The position numbers were made by a program, and so were the translations under genes. Shown piece by piece: positions 1 through 16,159 of a DNA stretch of 64,000 nucleotides (position 1 is its first letter; every line of letters starts with the position of its first letter). Source of the DNA: Eonycteris spelaea. Lineage: Eukaryota > Chordata > Mammalia > Chiroptera > Pteropodidae. The notes beneath the pieces are model-generated. The model did not search any database. It was given only the letters and a program-made list of their open reading frames with translations, and was not told the origin of the DNA. The stretch spans positions 6,178,501 through 6,242,500 of the forward strand of contig PUFA01000021.1 of NCBI GenBank assembly GCA_003508835.1, read 5' to 3'.

Positions 1-419
1 ATGTAAGATGTAAATTTTTAAATGCTCAGTGCCTTCCTACGACACAACATATGTAGTACTACGCGCAATAGTTTTCCCAACGGGGGAGATCAAAAATGCC
101 CTTACTTTTACTTCCCTATATTAAGCACAATAACAAAATGATTAAAAGTATAAGAAGTTCTACTTCACTACCTTAAAATCATCAATATCCTAAATAATGA
201 TACTAAGAATTTCCTCTAAAATCAAGAATGAGATTTACAGTTCTTGTGGAATTTAAACAGGAGAAATTACTGTAACAACAGTATGTCTGGGGAAATAAAC
301 GCTGACAATTTTAAGGAATGTTTTAACAATATAAATCAACGGGAGTTTGATCATTTATGGACTAGAGAGGTTATTTTTGGCTCTTTATATATGTTTGTTA
401 TGTTTATTTTTTTAACTCC
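1..419. other. AT-rich intronic sequence, nothing recognised
   Basis: I found no repeat family, RNA gene or credible reading frame. The 63-codon open frame here has no recognisable domain and looks like chance. Confidence 0.5.
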
Positions 420-530
420 ATTGCTAAGTACTTGAAGGCAGACTCCAAATCTCTGTATCATCACTTAAAGGAAGAACAATTCTAGGCACACAGTAGACAC
501 TTGATAAACAATACTGAATAAATGCAATAA
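420..530 (+). repeat. L2 LINE 3' end fragment
   Basis: The segment resembles the L2 terminus: a stretch like 'ttctaggcacacagtagac' followed by 'cttgataaacaatactgaat', in the order of the L2 consensus (cagtgcctggcacatagtagg, then ctcaataaatatttgttgaa). It is heavily diverged, as expected for this pre-eutherian family. Confidence 0.55.
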
Positions 531-540
531 AATGATGCAT

Positions 541-616
541 TATTTGCATGCACTATTACAGACCTAGAAATTTTCATGCTGTATTTGCATGCACTATTAT
601 AGACCTAGAAATTTTC
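541..616 (+). repeat. 41-bp tandem duplication (two copies)
   Basis: A 35-base block beginning tatttgcatgcactatta and ending cctagaaattttc occurs at 541-575 and again at 582-616, with one C/T difference. The six-base spacer gives a 41-base period. The near-identity implies a local duplication much younger than the surrounding repeats. Confidence 0.9.
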
Positions 617-980
617 TATTTAATTTATTCATTATTAAGTGTGATAGTTGGCTGGTAAAATTATTATGAAAAAATATTTATCTGAGCCATAATAACTTAC
701 AAAGATCAATAAAATACATGAGCTCTAAGGGCTTTAAAAATGCCCCAGTAATTTGTTCTAGCTCACATACGACCCTTTAGATGCCAACTTTAGAACACGT
801 GGCGATCAAATGAAAGAAATATTATTTTGAAATAAGCATATTTTAGGAAACACATGGTTTCCTTAAGAGCAAAGCAGTACACATATTTAAGATAAGATAC
901 AAAGACCAATGTTACACAGTATGTGAGTGACTGTAAATTCTTGTCTAATAGTAGAACCATCATTATAACAATTAAACAAT

Positions 981-1104
981 GAAGGAAGGAAGGAAGGAAG
1001 GAAGGAAGGAAGGAAGGAAGGAAGGAAGGAAGGAAGGAGGAAGGAAGGAAGGAAAGAAGGAAGGAAAGAAGGAAGGAATGGCCGAATGAATGAATGAATG
1101 AATA
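981..1104 (+). repeat. (GAAG)n microsatellite followed by (GAAT)n
   Basis: About 25 GAAG units with a few interruptions run to about 1079, then a short GAAT array at 1084-1103. In the CTNND2 transcript direction it reads as a long (CTTC)n pyrimidine tract. Open frames here rich in Ser-Phe-Leu-Pro are artefacts of the repeat. Confidence 0.97.
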
Positions 1105-1237
1105 AGAAAACACACAAATGAAGGTCAAGATAACTGCTCTCAGGAAAATTGCAAGCAAGCATGTCGTATCCTTCTCGAAGTCAGGAGGCCACCTCGGGCT
1201 CTCCTCTCCATTAATGGGTGACTTGAGCTGCTGCTCC

Positions 1238-1271
1238 CACTGCTGTCATCATGACACTGCTGTCATCATTC
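1238..1271 (+). repeat. 17-bp tandem duplication
   Basis: The block cactgctgtcatcatga is followed at once by cactgctgtcatcattc; 15 of 17 bases are identical. Confidence 0.8.
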
Positions 1272-3429
1272 TCACACCAGCTTTCACAGATTCTATAGTA
1301 GCCTTTCTCTCTCATTTCTTGTTTTGATCTCATTTCTCACTAGCATTAAGTTTCTGGTTTCAGGCACATAGTTCTCAAGCTATCTCCATCTGTACATATT
1401 CATTCTGTCAATCCATTGGCCCTACTAATTTTTCTGTCTTTACCCTTTGTCATTCATTCACTGTCAATTCCAAGATCCACCATTTCGATCACTCTCTTGG
1501 GTCCATCACCTCCAGTGCCTCCCCTTCTCTATCTTGGCTCAGTCCAACTCTCTCCACACAGTCTCCGACTCAAAACAAGCTGGCTGTCCCTATCTGATGA
1601 CAGTAGAAGAAAAATATCACACATTTCTAGCACCAAGCCATCAGACTACCTTCGACCATGACTTATACTTCGACTCACTCCTATTCTCACCAATGACTGA
1701 CTGTCTTTGTTCCAGAAGCCTTCTCTCCACTGGCATACTGGGACAAGATCACTCCCACCAACTCAGTGGCTTCTCACCTAAAATGATCCCACCCCCAGCA
1801 TCATTAATTTCTCCTCTTATTAGTCATTGCCATCAACCAAGGAATATCCCCATTCTTAAAAAGAAATCCCTTAACCCATCTCAACATTTCAGCCTCCGTA
1901 TCATTTTGGCTCTTCTTTATGATGAACGGTTATTAATTGCCTCTCTGTTATTGGTCCAGATAATACAACCAGAATATCATATGCCCGCCCTTTGTCCTCC
2001 CCTCCCTTTCTGGTGAAGGACACTCACTCACCAATGAAATGGGGACTAGGTGTCTCTCTCTTAAACCCCATAGCTGGCGAGTTCAAGGATGAGAAGGCTC
2101 GGCTCACAAATACCTTAGTCGTGCCACAGAATACTATTGGGACATATTTCATGACAGGTTTTGGCATTATTTAAGTTTCACTGTATGGTTATAAACTATG
2201 ACTTATTTCCGTGCCATGTTAACTAAGACTTTGTGTTCTTAAGTCTCATTAACCACTTATTCCAATTAACTTTGTCAGACTGAGTTTTTTTATATATACA
2301 TTTCCTTTATTACGCTTTATTGTGCTTTGCCCATACAAGGTGCTCAATACGTTTTACGAATGAGCAAATATATTAGGCAATCTATTACACATCAGTCACA
2401 ATATATGTTTGCTATGACCAAGGATGACTTCTGTCCTGCAAAACTGACCTCTAAAGAGGCAGAACTAGAGTAGTATACAAGTCCGATGCCAAGAAATGTT
2501 TACTTGCAATTCCCTCAATTAATGAATAGCATCTTTACTCAAGAAAGTTAGTTCTCAGTACCTAAGAGGACCAGGCAAACAATATTCTTTAAGTGAATAG
2601 AGTTATAAAAATATTATGCATATAATTATTAATATTCATTGAGGATAGTAACTTATAAAGTCACTTTTCCTTAATCTCAGCTAATAGTCCTTAAAATATA
2701 TATTTAACTTCACTTTAACTCTAAAGATGACAGTCTATACCTGAGGAAAATAAAGGCAGGAAGCCTTAAGAATGATTTAGGACAAAAATCTCCCAGTGAA
2801 GGAAGAGACTGGTTGCTTGCACCAGGCCCTAGAGCAAGCGAGCCCGTGGGCTTTGCTGCTCATTGAGCAGGTCCACACAGGGGACCTGACGCCTACACTT
2901 CTGATTCAGGTGCTTCATGTTGCTCTCATTCAGCTTCCAGGATAGATTTTAATTCCCCCTCAACATTACACACCTGCCACAAAGAATCTCACCTTTGCTG
3001 TCCAAAAATGAACAATGAATTACTTTTAATTATTAGGGGAAAAAAACTCTTCAAAATAAGTTTTATTAATTCTCATCAAGGACTTGGAGAGGTCATTTTC
3101 TTTTCAGAAATGTATTTTTGTTTAAGCAACTTACCCATTCTCTCAACTGCAGACATCACTATTTCAGCTGAAGGAATAATTTCTATTATCCTACTAATAT
3201 TCCAGTCTTCCAATTCTTTTTCCCAATCTTGTACATCCTCTGCCCACTCCCACCCACCTCCATCTAGGATAACCATGCTAAGAGTTTCACTGATTTCCTT
3301 CTAGAAGTCTGTGGACACTCATAAACATGTACAAACAAAAACTATATTTACTATTTCATTTTTTAAAATAGGATAATATAATACTATGTCATTCCTTTCT
3401 AAACTACTCATAAATTTTTCAAAGGTTAG
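1272..3429. other. Unassigned intronic sequence with a pyrimidine-rich part
   Basis: From about 1380 to 2060 the plus strand is rich in C and T, with several overlapping open frames (the longest 189 codons at 1447-2016) that show no domain I recognise. It could be a decayed retrotransposon or LTR-internal segment, but I cannot name a family. 2060-3430 is AT-rich with nothing recognised. Confidence 0.4.
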
Positions 3430-4450
3430 AGATATACTTTCAACTCATTTTTATTAATAACCACATAAAAAATGTATTATCTATTCAACTCTTCATTAAT
3501 CAATACTGTTTCATTTTTTCTATCCCCAATAATTTGTCAATAAACACTCATATACATAAAATTATTATGTTCTAGGTCATTCATTTCTATAGATCATATG
3601 TCTAAGAATGACTAATTAAAAGCTATTGAACATTTCAATACCAATTCATAGCAACATATAATTTTACAAAAAGATTATAGCAAGCACATTTCCCTTCTGA
3701 ATGAAAAAGAATGTGAAATTCCTCAAACTTTACCCTTGTCTAGCTTACAAGGGATGCTATTTTTAATGTTTATTTGGTACATTGAAGAAAATCATATATT
3801 CATTTTGAATTTTATGTCTCTGATCAGTCCATTAGGGTGAAAACATTTCCATATACTCATTGGTAATTTGCATTTTTTCTTTGTGTGCTACCTGCTCATA
3901 TTTTTTTGCCTAGTTTTCTATCCTTTGATTTCTCTTCTTCTCATCAACATTGGGAAGTCTTACTATATTAATTATATCAACATTGTGTCATATTTGTGGC
4001 ACATATTTTCTCTTGTCTATTTTTCTGCTCGTTATGTTGAATTTTTTCTTGTTATTATTGTTGGTACCCCACCTGCAATTTATATAAACATTTTCTCAAT
4101 GTTTCTTCTAATATGTTTATATTTTAATTTTTACAGTTACATTGCTTTACTTTTGAAATTTATTTCTGTCTATATCGTGAGTTAAGCACTTTTATTTTCT
4201 TCCAGATGGTAATTAAGCTCGTCATGTTAACACCATTTAAACCACTGCTTTGTACTGAACTGAAATACTTCAAATACATATAACCCCTATTTGTATTTGT
4301 ATCTTTTCTGAACCCTCGGTTATGTCCTACAGAGATTATTCTTTCTATATTGGGACGATTGGACACTATCGTGATCAGTAAGTTTGGTAAAGTAAACTTA
4401 CTTTATCAAAATTTTCTTGCAACGGTCACATGTGTATGCTGCCATGCGAC
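3430..4450 (-). repeat. Old LINE-1 (L1M type), ORF2 3' part, antisense to plus strand
   Basis: On the plus strand the order of degraded phrases is that of the reverse complement of the L1 ORF2 end. Examples are 'attagggtgaaaac', then 'ttggtaatttgcat', then 'gtcatatttgtgg', then 'ttttcttccagatgg'. Divergence is high and reading frames are broken. The 105-codon plus-strand open frame at 3868-4185 is a shadow of this element. The L1 lies in the same orientation as CTNND2 transcription. Confidence 0.75.
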
Positions 4451-9090
<4,640 letters not shown>

Positions 9091-9135
9091 GGGCTGGCCC
9101 CACCTGGGCTGGCCCCACCCAGGCTGGCCCCACGC
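9091..9135 (+). repeat. 15-bp tandem repeat, three copies
   Basis: gggctggccccacct, gggctggccccaccc and aggctggccccacgc follow one another. The flanking 9060-9420 is GC-richer than its surroundings but unassigned. Confidence 0.9.
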
Positions 9136-9472
9136 ACGAACCCACCAGCAGCGTCCTGACACTGTCCCCGCCTCACACCAGCAACAACACCGGCCCTCGT
9201 CAGCCTCTCCTGCTTTCCCCAACTGGATACGGAAAAATCCATCCCTTTGACTTTGTGTTCAGTTGATGGCGAGTACAGGGCACGCGTTCCCACAGACGTA
9301 TTCATCCTGCACACATCGCTTCGTGTTCTGTCACTGTCAGCGCCCCCATGCTCTGTTGTCACAGAAACCCGTGTCTTCCTCCTCCCAGACTAGCAGGTCC
9401 TACCTGCTTCAACTCCCAGAATTTCCAAGTTCTTGCCATACTGTGGACTCGATAGATATTTCCTTAGCAAGA

Positions 9473-9640
9473 TGCGCACTGTCCAATACGGTATCCCTAG
9501 CAATATGTGGCTGTTTAAATTTTAGTAACATTACAAAGTCAGCTCGTTAGCTGCACTGTGCACATTTCAAGCTCCCAATCGCCAGTGATGGTCAGTGGCT
9601 ACCGGACTGAACAATGAAAAGGTAGATTCCATGACTGCAG
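9473..9640. mobile_element. hAT-Charlie type MITE remnant (MER3/MER58-like)
   Basis: The left side reads actgtccaatacggtatccc and the right side has gtggctaccggactgaacaa, a degraded inverted-repeat counterpart. Between them are the typical 'tatgtggctgtttaaat' and 'cacatttcaagctcccaat' phrases. The family name is tentative. It has no coding capacity. Confidence 0.65.
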
Positions 9641-10924
9641 ACGTAGAGATGGCCTTGACCTACAGCCGGTCATCAAATCTCTGATGTAATCCTGGGCAGA
9701 AGAAGCTGCGAGAACTGGTCGGATATGGGTATAATTTGAAGGGAGAACTGTCAGGGTTGTCTTGCGGTCTCTAAGACAAAGAGAAAGGAGCCCAGATGCT
9801 TCCAGGGTTTGGTCTGAATGACCGGCCATCAGCCAAGATGTCAACACAGTGCGTGGAAGAGTTTGGGGGGAAAGAGGAAGGTGACCTGGCCTGTCAACCG
9901 ACAACCCAACACGGATGTACCTGTGACTCGTCTATGCCACTAACATCTGGGCAGCTAACAGACCTCTAGCCAGAAACCACTCTCCAACGTGAATGGGAGA
10001 ATGCAAAGGTGGAGGCTTTCTAAATGACGCTGCTAGTCAAATGTTCTCCCGTCCTCTTCCTTTTCTTCAGGAGGGCCCTTTTTATCTTCTACTTCACAGC
10101 TGTTAGATACTTCTGGAACTCTTCTCTTCTTCCCTTGCAGTTAGCCAAGAGCGTCCACTGGCGATCTCTGGATGTTAAGTTTTTTGATTTCCTGTCCCTC
10201 ACGCCAAGCAACAAGAAACCAATGTCCTGCTGCATCTAGATTTCTTTCTTTCTTTCTTTCTCTCATGCACTCCACCCTCCTCAAAACAGTCCCCTCTCTG
10301 TGCTCGACTCTCTGTTCTCAAACACAAAAATCCTAGCGCGACGGCCTTTCAGACCATGAGGCATCACTTTCATAATTCATCGTCACCTTGTGCCCAAAAG
10401 AATAATGACATTGGCCATCAGAATACTCCAAATATCGTCATTTACGTAAATATGTACGTATAAAATTTAATAGTAAATTTTAAAACTGAATATAATTGAA
10501 CATACTGGATTTTTATAACCTTTCCATTCCACAGACAACATTTAAAAGGCCACATTTATGTACAATTAAAGGCTAAGCATAAACATTTTATTACTATTAG
10601 GGCACAGAGGCTGTGTGGGTTCGTGTAAATTAGTGACATGAACAAGACTACTGAATACCTCATTTGTGTAATAACTCTAGACACCAGCACTGTAATTCTT
10701 TGTTGTAACTCGTATGTCACTACCTTGAGAAACAGCATGGCATCATTCTCTCTCAGAGGTCCCATGCACACATAAAAACACAACCACCTTTATTTCTCCC
10801 TTTCAAAGACAAATTACAATTTTCAGCTTGTCCTAATAATATAAACAATTTAACAATTAACAGTTGTCAAAACTAAATACAATTAGGTCAGAAAACTCAA
10901 TCTGTCTTGGTCTCTGTTCCGTTT
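9641..10924. other. Intronic sequence with a (TTTC)n run
   Basis: A short (TTTC)n tract lies at about 10241-10262. I recognise nothing else. The 101-codon minus-strand frame at 9599-9904 overlaps the MITE edge and shows no domain. Confidence 0.5.
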
Positions 10925-10985
10925 CCCACACCTGGCTCGGTATCTAATACATAGCAGCCAGTTAATAAATATTTGTTGAGGTACT
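10925..10985 (+). repeat. MIR or L2 3' end fragment
   Basis: acctggctcggtatctaata, then catagcagccagttaataaa and tatttgttgag, follow the shared terminal motif of MIR/L2 (cctggcacatagtaggcgct, then caataaatatttgttgaa). Confidence 0.55.
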
Positions 10986-11101
10986 GCGTGGACTATTAGT
11001 GTTAAAATCAATAATGGTTGCTTAGCAGAGCATGTAGCATAAGTAAAATGGGCTTTGCATTACGAGTATTTCTCAAATTGGTATATGAAATGACAGTTTT
11101 T

Positions 11102-11383
11102 TTATGTTGACTCAAGACGCTGCTGTTTTTGAAATCCTAAGCGAGTGTAGGGCTTTGGCCTCGGTCCACTGCCCGAGAACATATACCCTGGGTTGTTGGC
11201 TTCGAAGGTAGAACCATCGATCAAGCCGGCGCTGGGACTGGACACCTGCAACTTGCAAAGTGAATCTGGCGTATTGACGGGGAGCACCATGCAAGGATGG
11301 GAGGAAGGAGCGCGCGAGCCACATTCAGAACACGCGACTACAAGGGCGCCAGCAGGCAGAGCCAGGGGGCGAAGAAATCCCAT
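11102..11383 (-). CDS. Unidentified 93-codon ORF in the CpG-rich segment (may be non-coding)
   Basis: The ORF begins MGFLRPLALPAGALVVACSE and ends FQKQQRLEST. Its ATG sits in strong Kozak context (A at -3, G at +4) inside the CpG-rich block. The first 16 or so residues are hydrophobic and could pass for a signal or mitochondrial leader. I recognise no domain or family. On the coding strand the TAA stop lies within a run of seven A, which could be a worn poly(A) tail of a processed copy or chance. It overlaps two other open frames, so openness may simply reflect high GC. I list it because of its position, not because coding is shown. Confidence 0.25.
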   Translation of the reverse strand: MGFLRPLALPAGALVVACSECGSRAPSSHPCMVLPVNTPDSLCKLQVSSPSAGLIDGSTFEANNPGYMFSGSGPRPKPYTRLGFQKQQRLEST

Positions 11384-11610
11384 TCTGTCTCATAAGTTGA
11401 GGGCGAGGTGTGACATATTAGGATGGGACCGACCTAAATATCGCCACAGACTGAAGCCCACCTGAATTGCGATTCTAAGTGACGTCGACTCCATTCTCAA
11501 GTCCTGCGGCTCCTCCCCTCACACCTGACACTACAGGTACACCACGCTCCCGGCAGTTCTCAAGCGCAGCTTACGGAATCAAACTGCGCATGTGCAGAGT
11601 CTCCTCCCTG
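11130..11610 (-). promoter_or_regulatory. CpG-rich, promoter-like segment in CTNND2 intron 1
   Basis: By hand I counted about 31 CpG in the 540 bases from 11101 to 11640, with GC near half, while the surroundings are AT-rich and CpG-poor; I estimate CpG observed/expected well above 0.6. It holds a NRF-1-like site (actgcgcatgtgcag at 11583-11597), a CRE-like gtgacgtcgac at about 11480, and a run of clustered CpG at 11310-11340. On the minus strand there is a usable donor, TTCAG|gtgggc, at 11460-11465. Together this suggests a CpG-island promoter, possibly an alternative CTNND2 first exon 5 kb before exon 2. No transcript evidence is available from sequence alone. An unrelated gene fragment or GC-rich insertion remains possible. 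Confidence 0.45.
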
Positions 11611-11984
11611 CACGCTTTAATCATCTCCAAGACCCGTTAGGTTGTCACAGCCTTTTACTTCTTCATTGTCTCACATGCATTAATTCTGCTCTGCAGTCTT
11701 TCTGAACAATCTAGTTAATTTTTGCAATCGAACCTTCCTCAAGCATTGCCAGCTATAATGATCCTACCTCTTCTGGGTTGGCTTACATCTTTTAATATTT
11801 CTAAAATTAGGATGTTTCTTAATGTGGCTGTTGGAACCCCTCTCCTTTAAGCCATTTGGATGGATTTTCTGTCACTTGCAACTAAAAGTGTCATTAAAAC
11901 AACGGTATATCCACTAAGCAACTGAGATTTATGGAAACACCATATATTTTAAATTATATGTCTTCTAATTAGTTTTTTTGAGCA

Positions 11985-12080
11985 CAGAAATTATCTCATT
12001 CGTATTCGCAACCTCAGTGCCTAGAATAGTGCCTGCTAAAGACTTGGCATCATTAAATGCTTATTGAATAACTTATAATG
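11985..12080 (+). repeat. L2 LINE 3' end fragment
   Basis: Degraded match to the L2 terminus: 'tctcattcgtattcgcaacc', 'cagtgcctagaatagtgcct', 'gacttggcatcattaaatgc' and a final 'ttattgaata' appear in consensus order. Confidence 0.7.
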
Positions 12081-12358
12081 AAAGAACATTTATAATTCAT
12101 CATCATCTCTATTTTAAAATTATTAAGGAATTTTACACTTGTAACAATGATTGGTACATAAAAGTCCTATGTACCTACTAATATATGAATCTTTATAAAA
12201 AGAGAAATATTCAAGTTAATGAGTCTAGATAATATACAATGTTAAAGTATCCAAAACACATGTATTTCTAACCACACCTGTGACTACATTTTCAGTGGGA
12301 ATATGTCTGAAATAATTATGATACCAATGATATACAATTTCAGGGCTCATCTTTACTT

Positions 12359-12374
12359 AAAAAAAAAAAAAAAG
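12359..12374 (+). repeat. Poly(A) run of 16
   Basis: An uninterrupted A16. No recognisable retroposed body precedes it. Confidence 0.9.
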
Positions 12375-13814
12375 ACAGTGACCCACTTCTGGAATCAATA
12401 ACCATCCAAGGTCCCCAGATCCTACAAATATGTTTCAAGAGCTGATTTTATGAGGTTAGTAAGTGATAGGGACATTTTTCCTTATGCCAGAGGAATAGAG
12501 TCTGAGGTGCTGTAATTACAGATCCATCACAATAACAGTAAGTTGAACAGAAATTAACACAGGCACAATACCATGCATTTTCACTTTTTCTAAACAGGAG
12601 GGCAAGATTTAATACAATTCTATAATAAAAAAAGCTCAGTGGTAGATAAGACTATTCTGTTGGTTGGAACCTCAAAGAAGCATGCTTAGCACAGCTCCTA
12701 ACACAGCGCTTGTCACACACAGTGACTGCCCAGAACATACTGTCACTGCCAAATGTCCCCGGCGCTGGAGTCTCCCTTCCCACGGCTTCTAAAGACTTGC
12801 CATCCTAAATCCTACATCCTGTCTGTGTAAGAGGCTGAACGACAGCATCTAAGCTTATAAATGAAAAGCGACCTGTCTTCCCAAATATTCTCCTTAATAA
12901 TATTTTTAAACAAGTATTCACTTTTCCACTTTGCATTCCTCTTCTTAATTAGAGATTGACATGATAAAAATCTGGTACCAAAAAAATAAAAAATAAAAAA
13001 TCACACTCTGAGGCCAGTCCACAATTTAACTATTATGAAGTATTCAACTCTGACTGTCACAATATATTAGACAGAAAGCCCCCAATGCCGGCCACACAGT
13101 GGCCTATACCATGGTCTCATTTCATAGTACTTGAAAGTGTCCACTCAAATTATGGCAATTTGTCCTTCATATTGATTCTAAATACATGTCTGCCAGTTCA
13201 CAATTTCTCAAAATACTGGAATTCAACCATACTTTTTCCTTCCCCCAGAATTACTATCAGTGGATAGTCAAGGACAAAATCTCACAAGGAATAAATATCT
13301 GCACCCCTTAGCCAATATGCTTATCCCAACACAGCAGGAGAGATTGCCATTCGGTGTTTGAAATTTAATTATAGAACAAAGTTTTGACTAGTCCTAAATG
13401 ACTTTACTGCCACTGACTTAACATTTTTTTAAAATAAATATCTCCACTGGACTTAAAAGAAGAAAAATACAGTAAAAAATGAATAGAGCCATAATAATTT
13501 TTAATAGTTGCCAAGATCTGTTGTTGCGTTTTTTACCAACAGAGACAATTTTTTTTTAATGTTAAGTGATATAATTAGCATATTACAACCCACAATTTCC
13601 TGGATTAGAAAGTTAAATCCAAATTAGATGAGTGTAGGAGGTTTTATTGTACCTGTAAAGGTTATACAGCAAAGAGCCTCTCATTTTTTGTATGTATACT
13701 CATTAAATATTGCACATTGGGGTTTCGAATACGCTAGTAGGCAACCGATAAATAATTTTAAATGGATATAAGATTGGATATTGTGAAAAGAGATGATCAA
13801 TCCCTAAATCTACC
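12375..13814. other. Unassigned intronic sequence
   Basis: AT-rich with nothing recognised. A short tRNA A-box-like string near 12631 is not supported as a tRNA gene. Confidence 0.5.
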
Positions 13815-14465
13815 TTCGCCAGTTTGTTTTCTGTTTTCTAGTCTGTTTCTATGAGTTCGACTTTTTTAGATTCCACATAAAAGTGAGATCATACAGTATT
13901 TGTCTTTCTCTGTCACTTAGCACAATGCCTGGAAGGACCCATGTTGTCACAAATGGCAGGATCCTCTTCTTTCTCGTGGCTGAACAATATTCCATTGCAT
14001 ATATATACCATATCTTCTTTATCAATTAATCTGCTGATGGACATTTAAGGCTGTTTCCATATCTTGCCTACTGTGGATAATTCTGGAATGAACATGAGAG
14101 TTCACATATCTCTTCAAGAATCTGTCTGCATTTCCTTCAGATATATACCAGAAGTGGTATATATCAGACTGTGAGACTATATAGTAGTTCTATTTTTAAT
14201 TTTTTTGTGGAACCTCCATATTGTGTTCCATTGTGGCTGCCCAAACTACGTTCCCCAAAATAGTGCACAAGGGTTCCCTTTTCTCCACATCCTTTCCAAC
14301 ACTTGCTACCTCTCACCTTTTTGTAACAGCCATTCTAGTAGGTGGGATGCTATGTCATTGGGGTTTTGATGTGCATTTCCCTGACAACGAGTGATGCTGC
14401 CGATCTACCTTTTCATGTACCTGTTGCCTACTTATATGTCTCCTCTGGAAAAAATGTCTATCAGC
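13815..14465 (-). repeat. LINE-1 3' fragment, antisense to plus strand
   Basis: The plus strand carries the reverse complement of the L1 ORF2 end in clear order: 'ttccacataaaagtgagatc', 'gctgaacaatattccattgc', 'ttctttatcaattaatctgc', 'ttctccacatcctttccaac' and 'tgatgtgcatttccctgac'. Divergence is moderate. No intact ORF remains. Confidence 0.92.
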
Positions 14466-14629
14466 ACCTCTGCTCATAAAATGACACTTTAAACTGTGTA
14501 ACACACAAAGAGCTGATTCCAGCCACAGAGAAACATGAGTCATCTTTCCCTTTATGACTTTTCACGTGTTTTATGTCTCTCTTATACCAATATAACCATT
14601 TTACTGCGATTACAGATCGAAATCTTCTG

Positions 14630-14775
14630 ACCCTCATATCAAATGTTATATGTACTAATAATAACATCATTTCACAAATTGAGAACAATGAAACTCAAAC
14701 AACAAATAGCAAATCTAGACTCAGAAGTCAGAGGTCAGCAGAGGTCAAGGATTTTAACCCATGTATCTGACATCT
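14630..14775 (-). repeat. MIR SINE fragment
   Basis: Reverse-complement MIR core: 'ataataacatcatttcacaa', 'attgagaacaatgaaactca', then 'ggattttaacccatgtatct'. About 20 bases of 'agaggtcagcag' type sequence interrupt the usual spacing. Confidence 0.65.
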
Positions 14776-16159
14776 TCTCATCTTTCATTTAATTAGGCCT
14801 TAGGATCCCCAAGGTTTGAATGTAACCGTTTTTTTACATTATAAAAATCTGACTGAAAAACGATACTCATCAGTTTCCGGGAAATTTTTTTTTTATATAA
14901 TTTTAGATAGATCTAAATCTTGAAGATGGCTTTATTAATATTTTAATATGTCATCTTTTCAAGTCATCATGATGCCAACATCTTTTAATGTGTTATGAAG
15001 TCTGTCATCTCTTCTGAGACCAAGTTGGTTCAAATCCCCAAAGGCAGATTTCAGCAAAAGACGTTTGAAAAGAAATTTTTCTATATGCTTTCAGTTATTG
15101 AATAAATCCTATTTTAAATCTCAGATATGAATAAATAGGTCTCGTTATGATATCATATTCCTGGTCTAAAAGTATAATATTTAACATTTTAAAATTTAAT
15201 TTGTACCATTTTCAAAAACAACTTGTTTTGCAGTTATTCTATATGGGAAAAGTCTTTCCAGCATTAGGTTTCCCACTTTCTCCTTCTTTCTTTCTCCTTT
15301 TCCTAAATATTTATAATATAGCTCATGATCAGCAGTTACCAATCTCTAGTATACAGATAATTCCTGAATCAAATGGCAACGATTTTAATATTTAGCTGTT
15401 ATAAAATTGGTCAATTATATAATAGTTCAAATATATAAAAGTTTAAAGAAAATAAGCCTAACCTTATGAAAAAAATTTGTGGCTTTATGTTGAGAGAGAA
15501 AAAATTTCTGTCACTTAGGTTGGAAGCTCATACTTTCTATGTAGCAATATTTTGGGCTTATTATTGGTTTTTCTGGAGGGAGAGTCAAGAGTAAACTTGA
15601 TTATAATCTACCTTTTTTATGTCTCTATTTTTGTTGACAAACTTCCACTATCTTCAAAGATGATTGATAAATAAAGTTTCAATCAACGATATTTTTCTTT
15701 TTAAAAAAGGAGAGAAAAATGTGAAAAATTTATTAATCTGCAGAGGTTATTAAAAGCATAGTAACAAGCAATTGAGACAATTTTTTAGACATATAGCTAA
15801 GGGTCTTAAGGAAATACTACCCAAAGATAAATTAGCATGATATTTATTTAAAATCTCAATTATGTAAACAGTATAGGTATATAGATTTGGATTAGAAAAA
15901 CCAATCAACTCTAAAAAATTTCTCTTATATTTATCTTTCCAACAATCAGGTTTCTTACCAATTAATTTCTACATTTCTTAGATAAAAAAAGCAATAAAAA
16001 TGCATATCAGTGTCATACCAGCCCTTGCTAAGTATGCAAAAGAATACTACCTATAAATGGATGTTTGTGCAAATGAAGAAAGAGCTATGAAGTCATATTT
16101 AAAATTTTAAGCTATGACTGAACAAATATTTTTATAAGACAATATGAGATAATATCAAT
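14776..16159. other. AT-rich intronic sequence, nothing recognised
   Basis: Long T- and A-rich stretches with no repeat family or gene I can support. Confidence 0.5.

Noticed and set aside
790..1162. Ser-Phe-Leu-Pro repeat proteins on the minus strand
   Set aside because: Direct translation of the (GAAG)n microsatellite.
1447..2016. 189-codon plus-strand ORF
   Set aside because: C/T-rich composition, no domain, no splice or promoter signals, and overlapping frames are also open. Probably chance or a decayed repeat.
3868..4185. 105-codon hydrophobic plus-strand ORF that looks like a membrane protein
   Set aside because: It is the reverse strand of an old L1; T-rich sequence gives Phe/Leu/Ile-rich peptides.
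12631..12671. tRNA-like A box (agctcagtggtaga) followed by a B-box-like ggttggaacct
   Set aside because: The spacing is about 30 bases instead of about 44, no cloverleaf can be drawn, and there is no SINE tail. Chance match.
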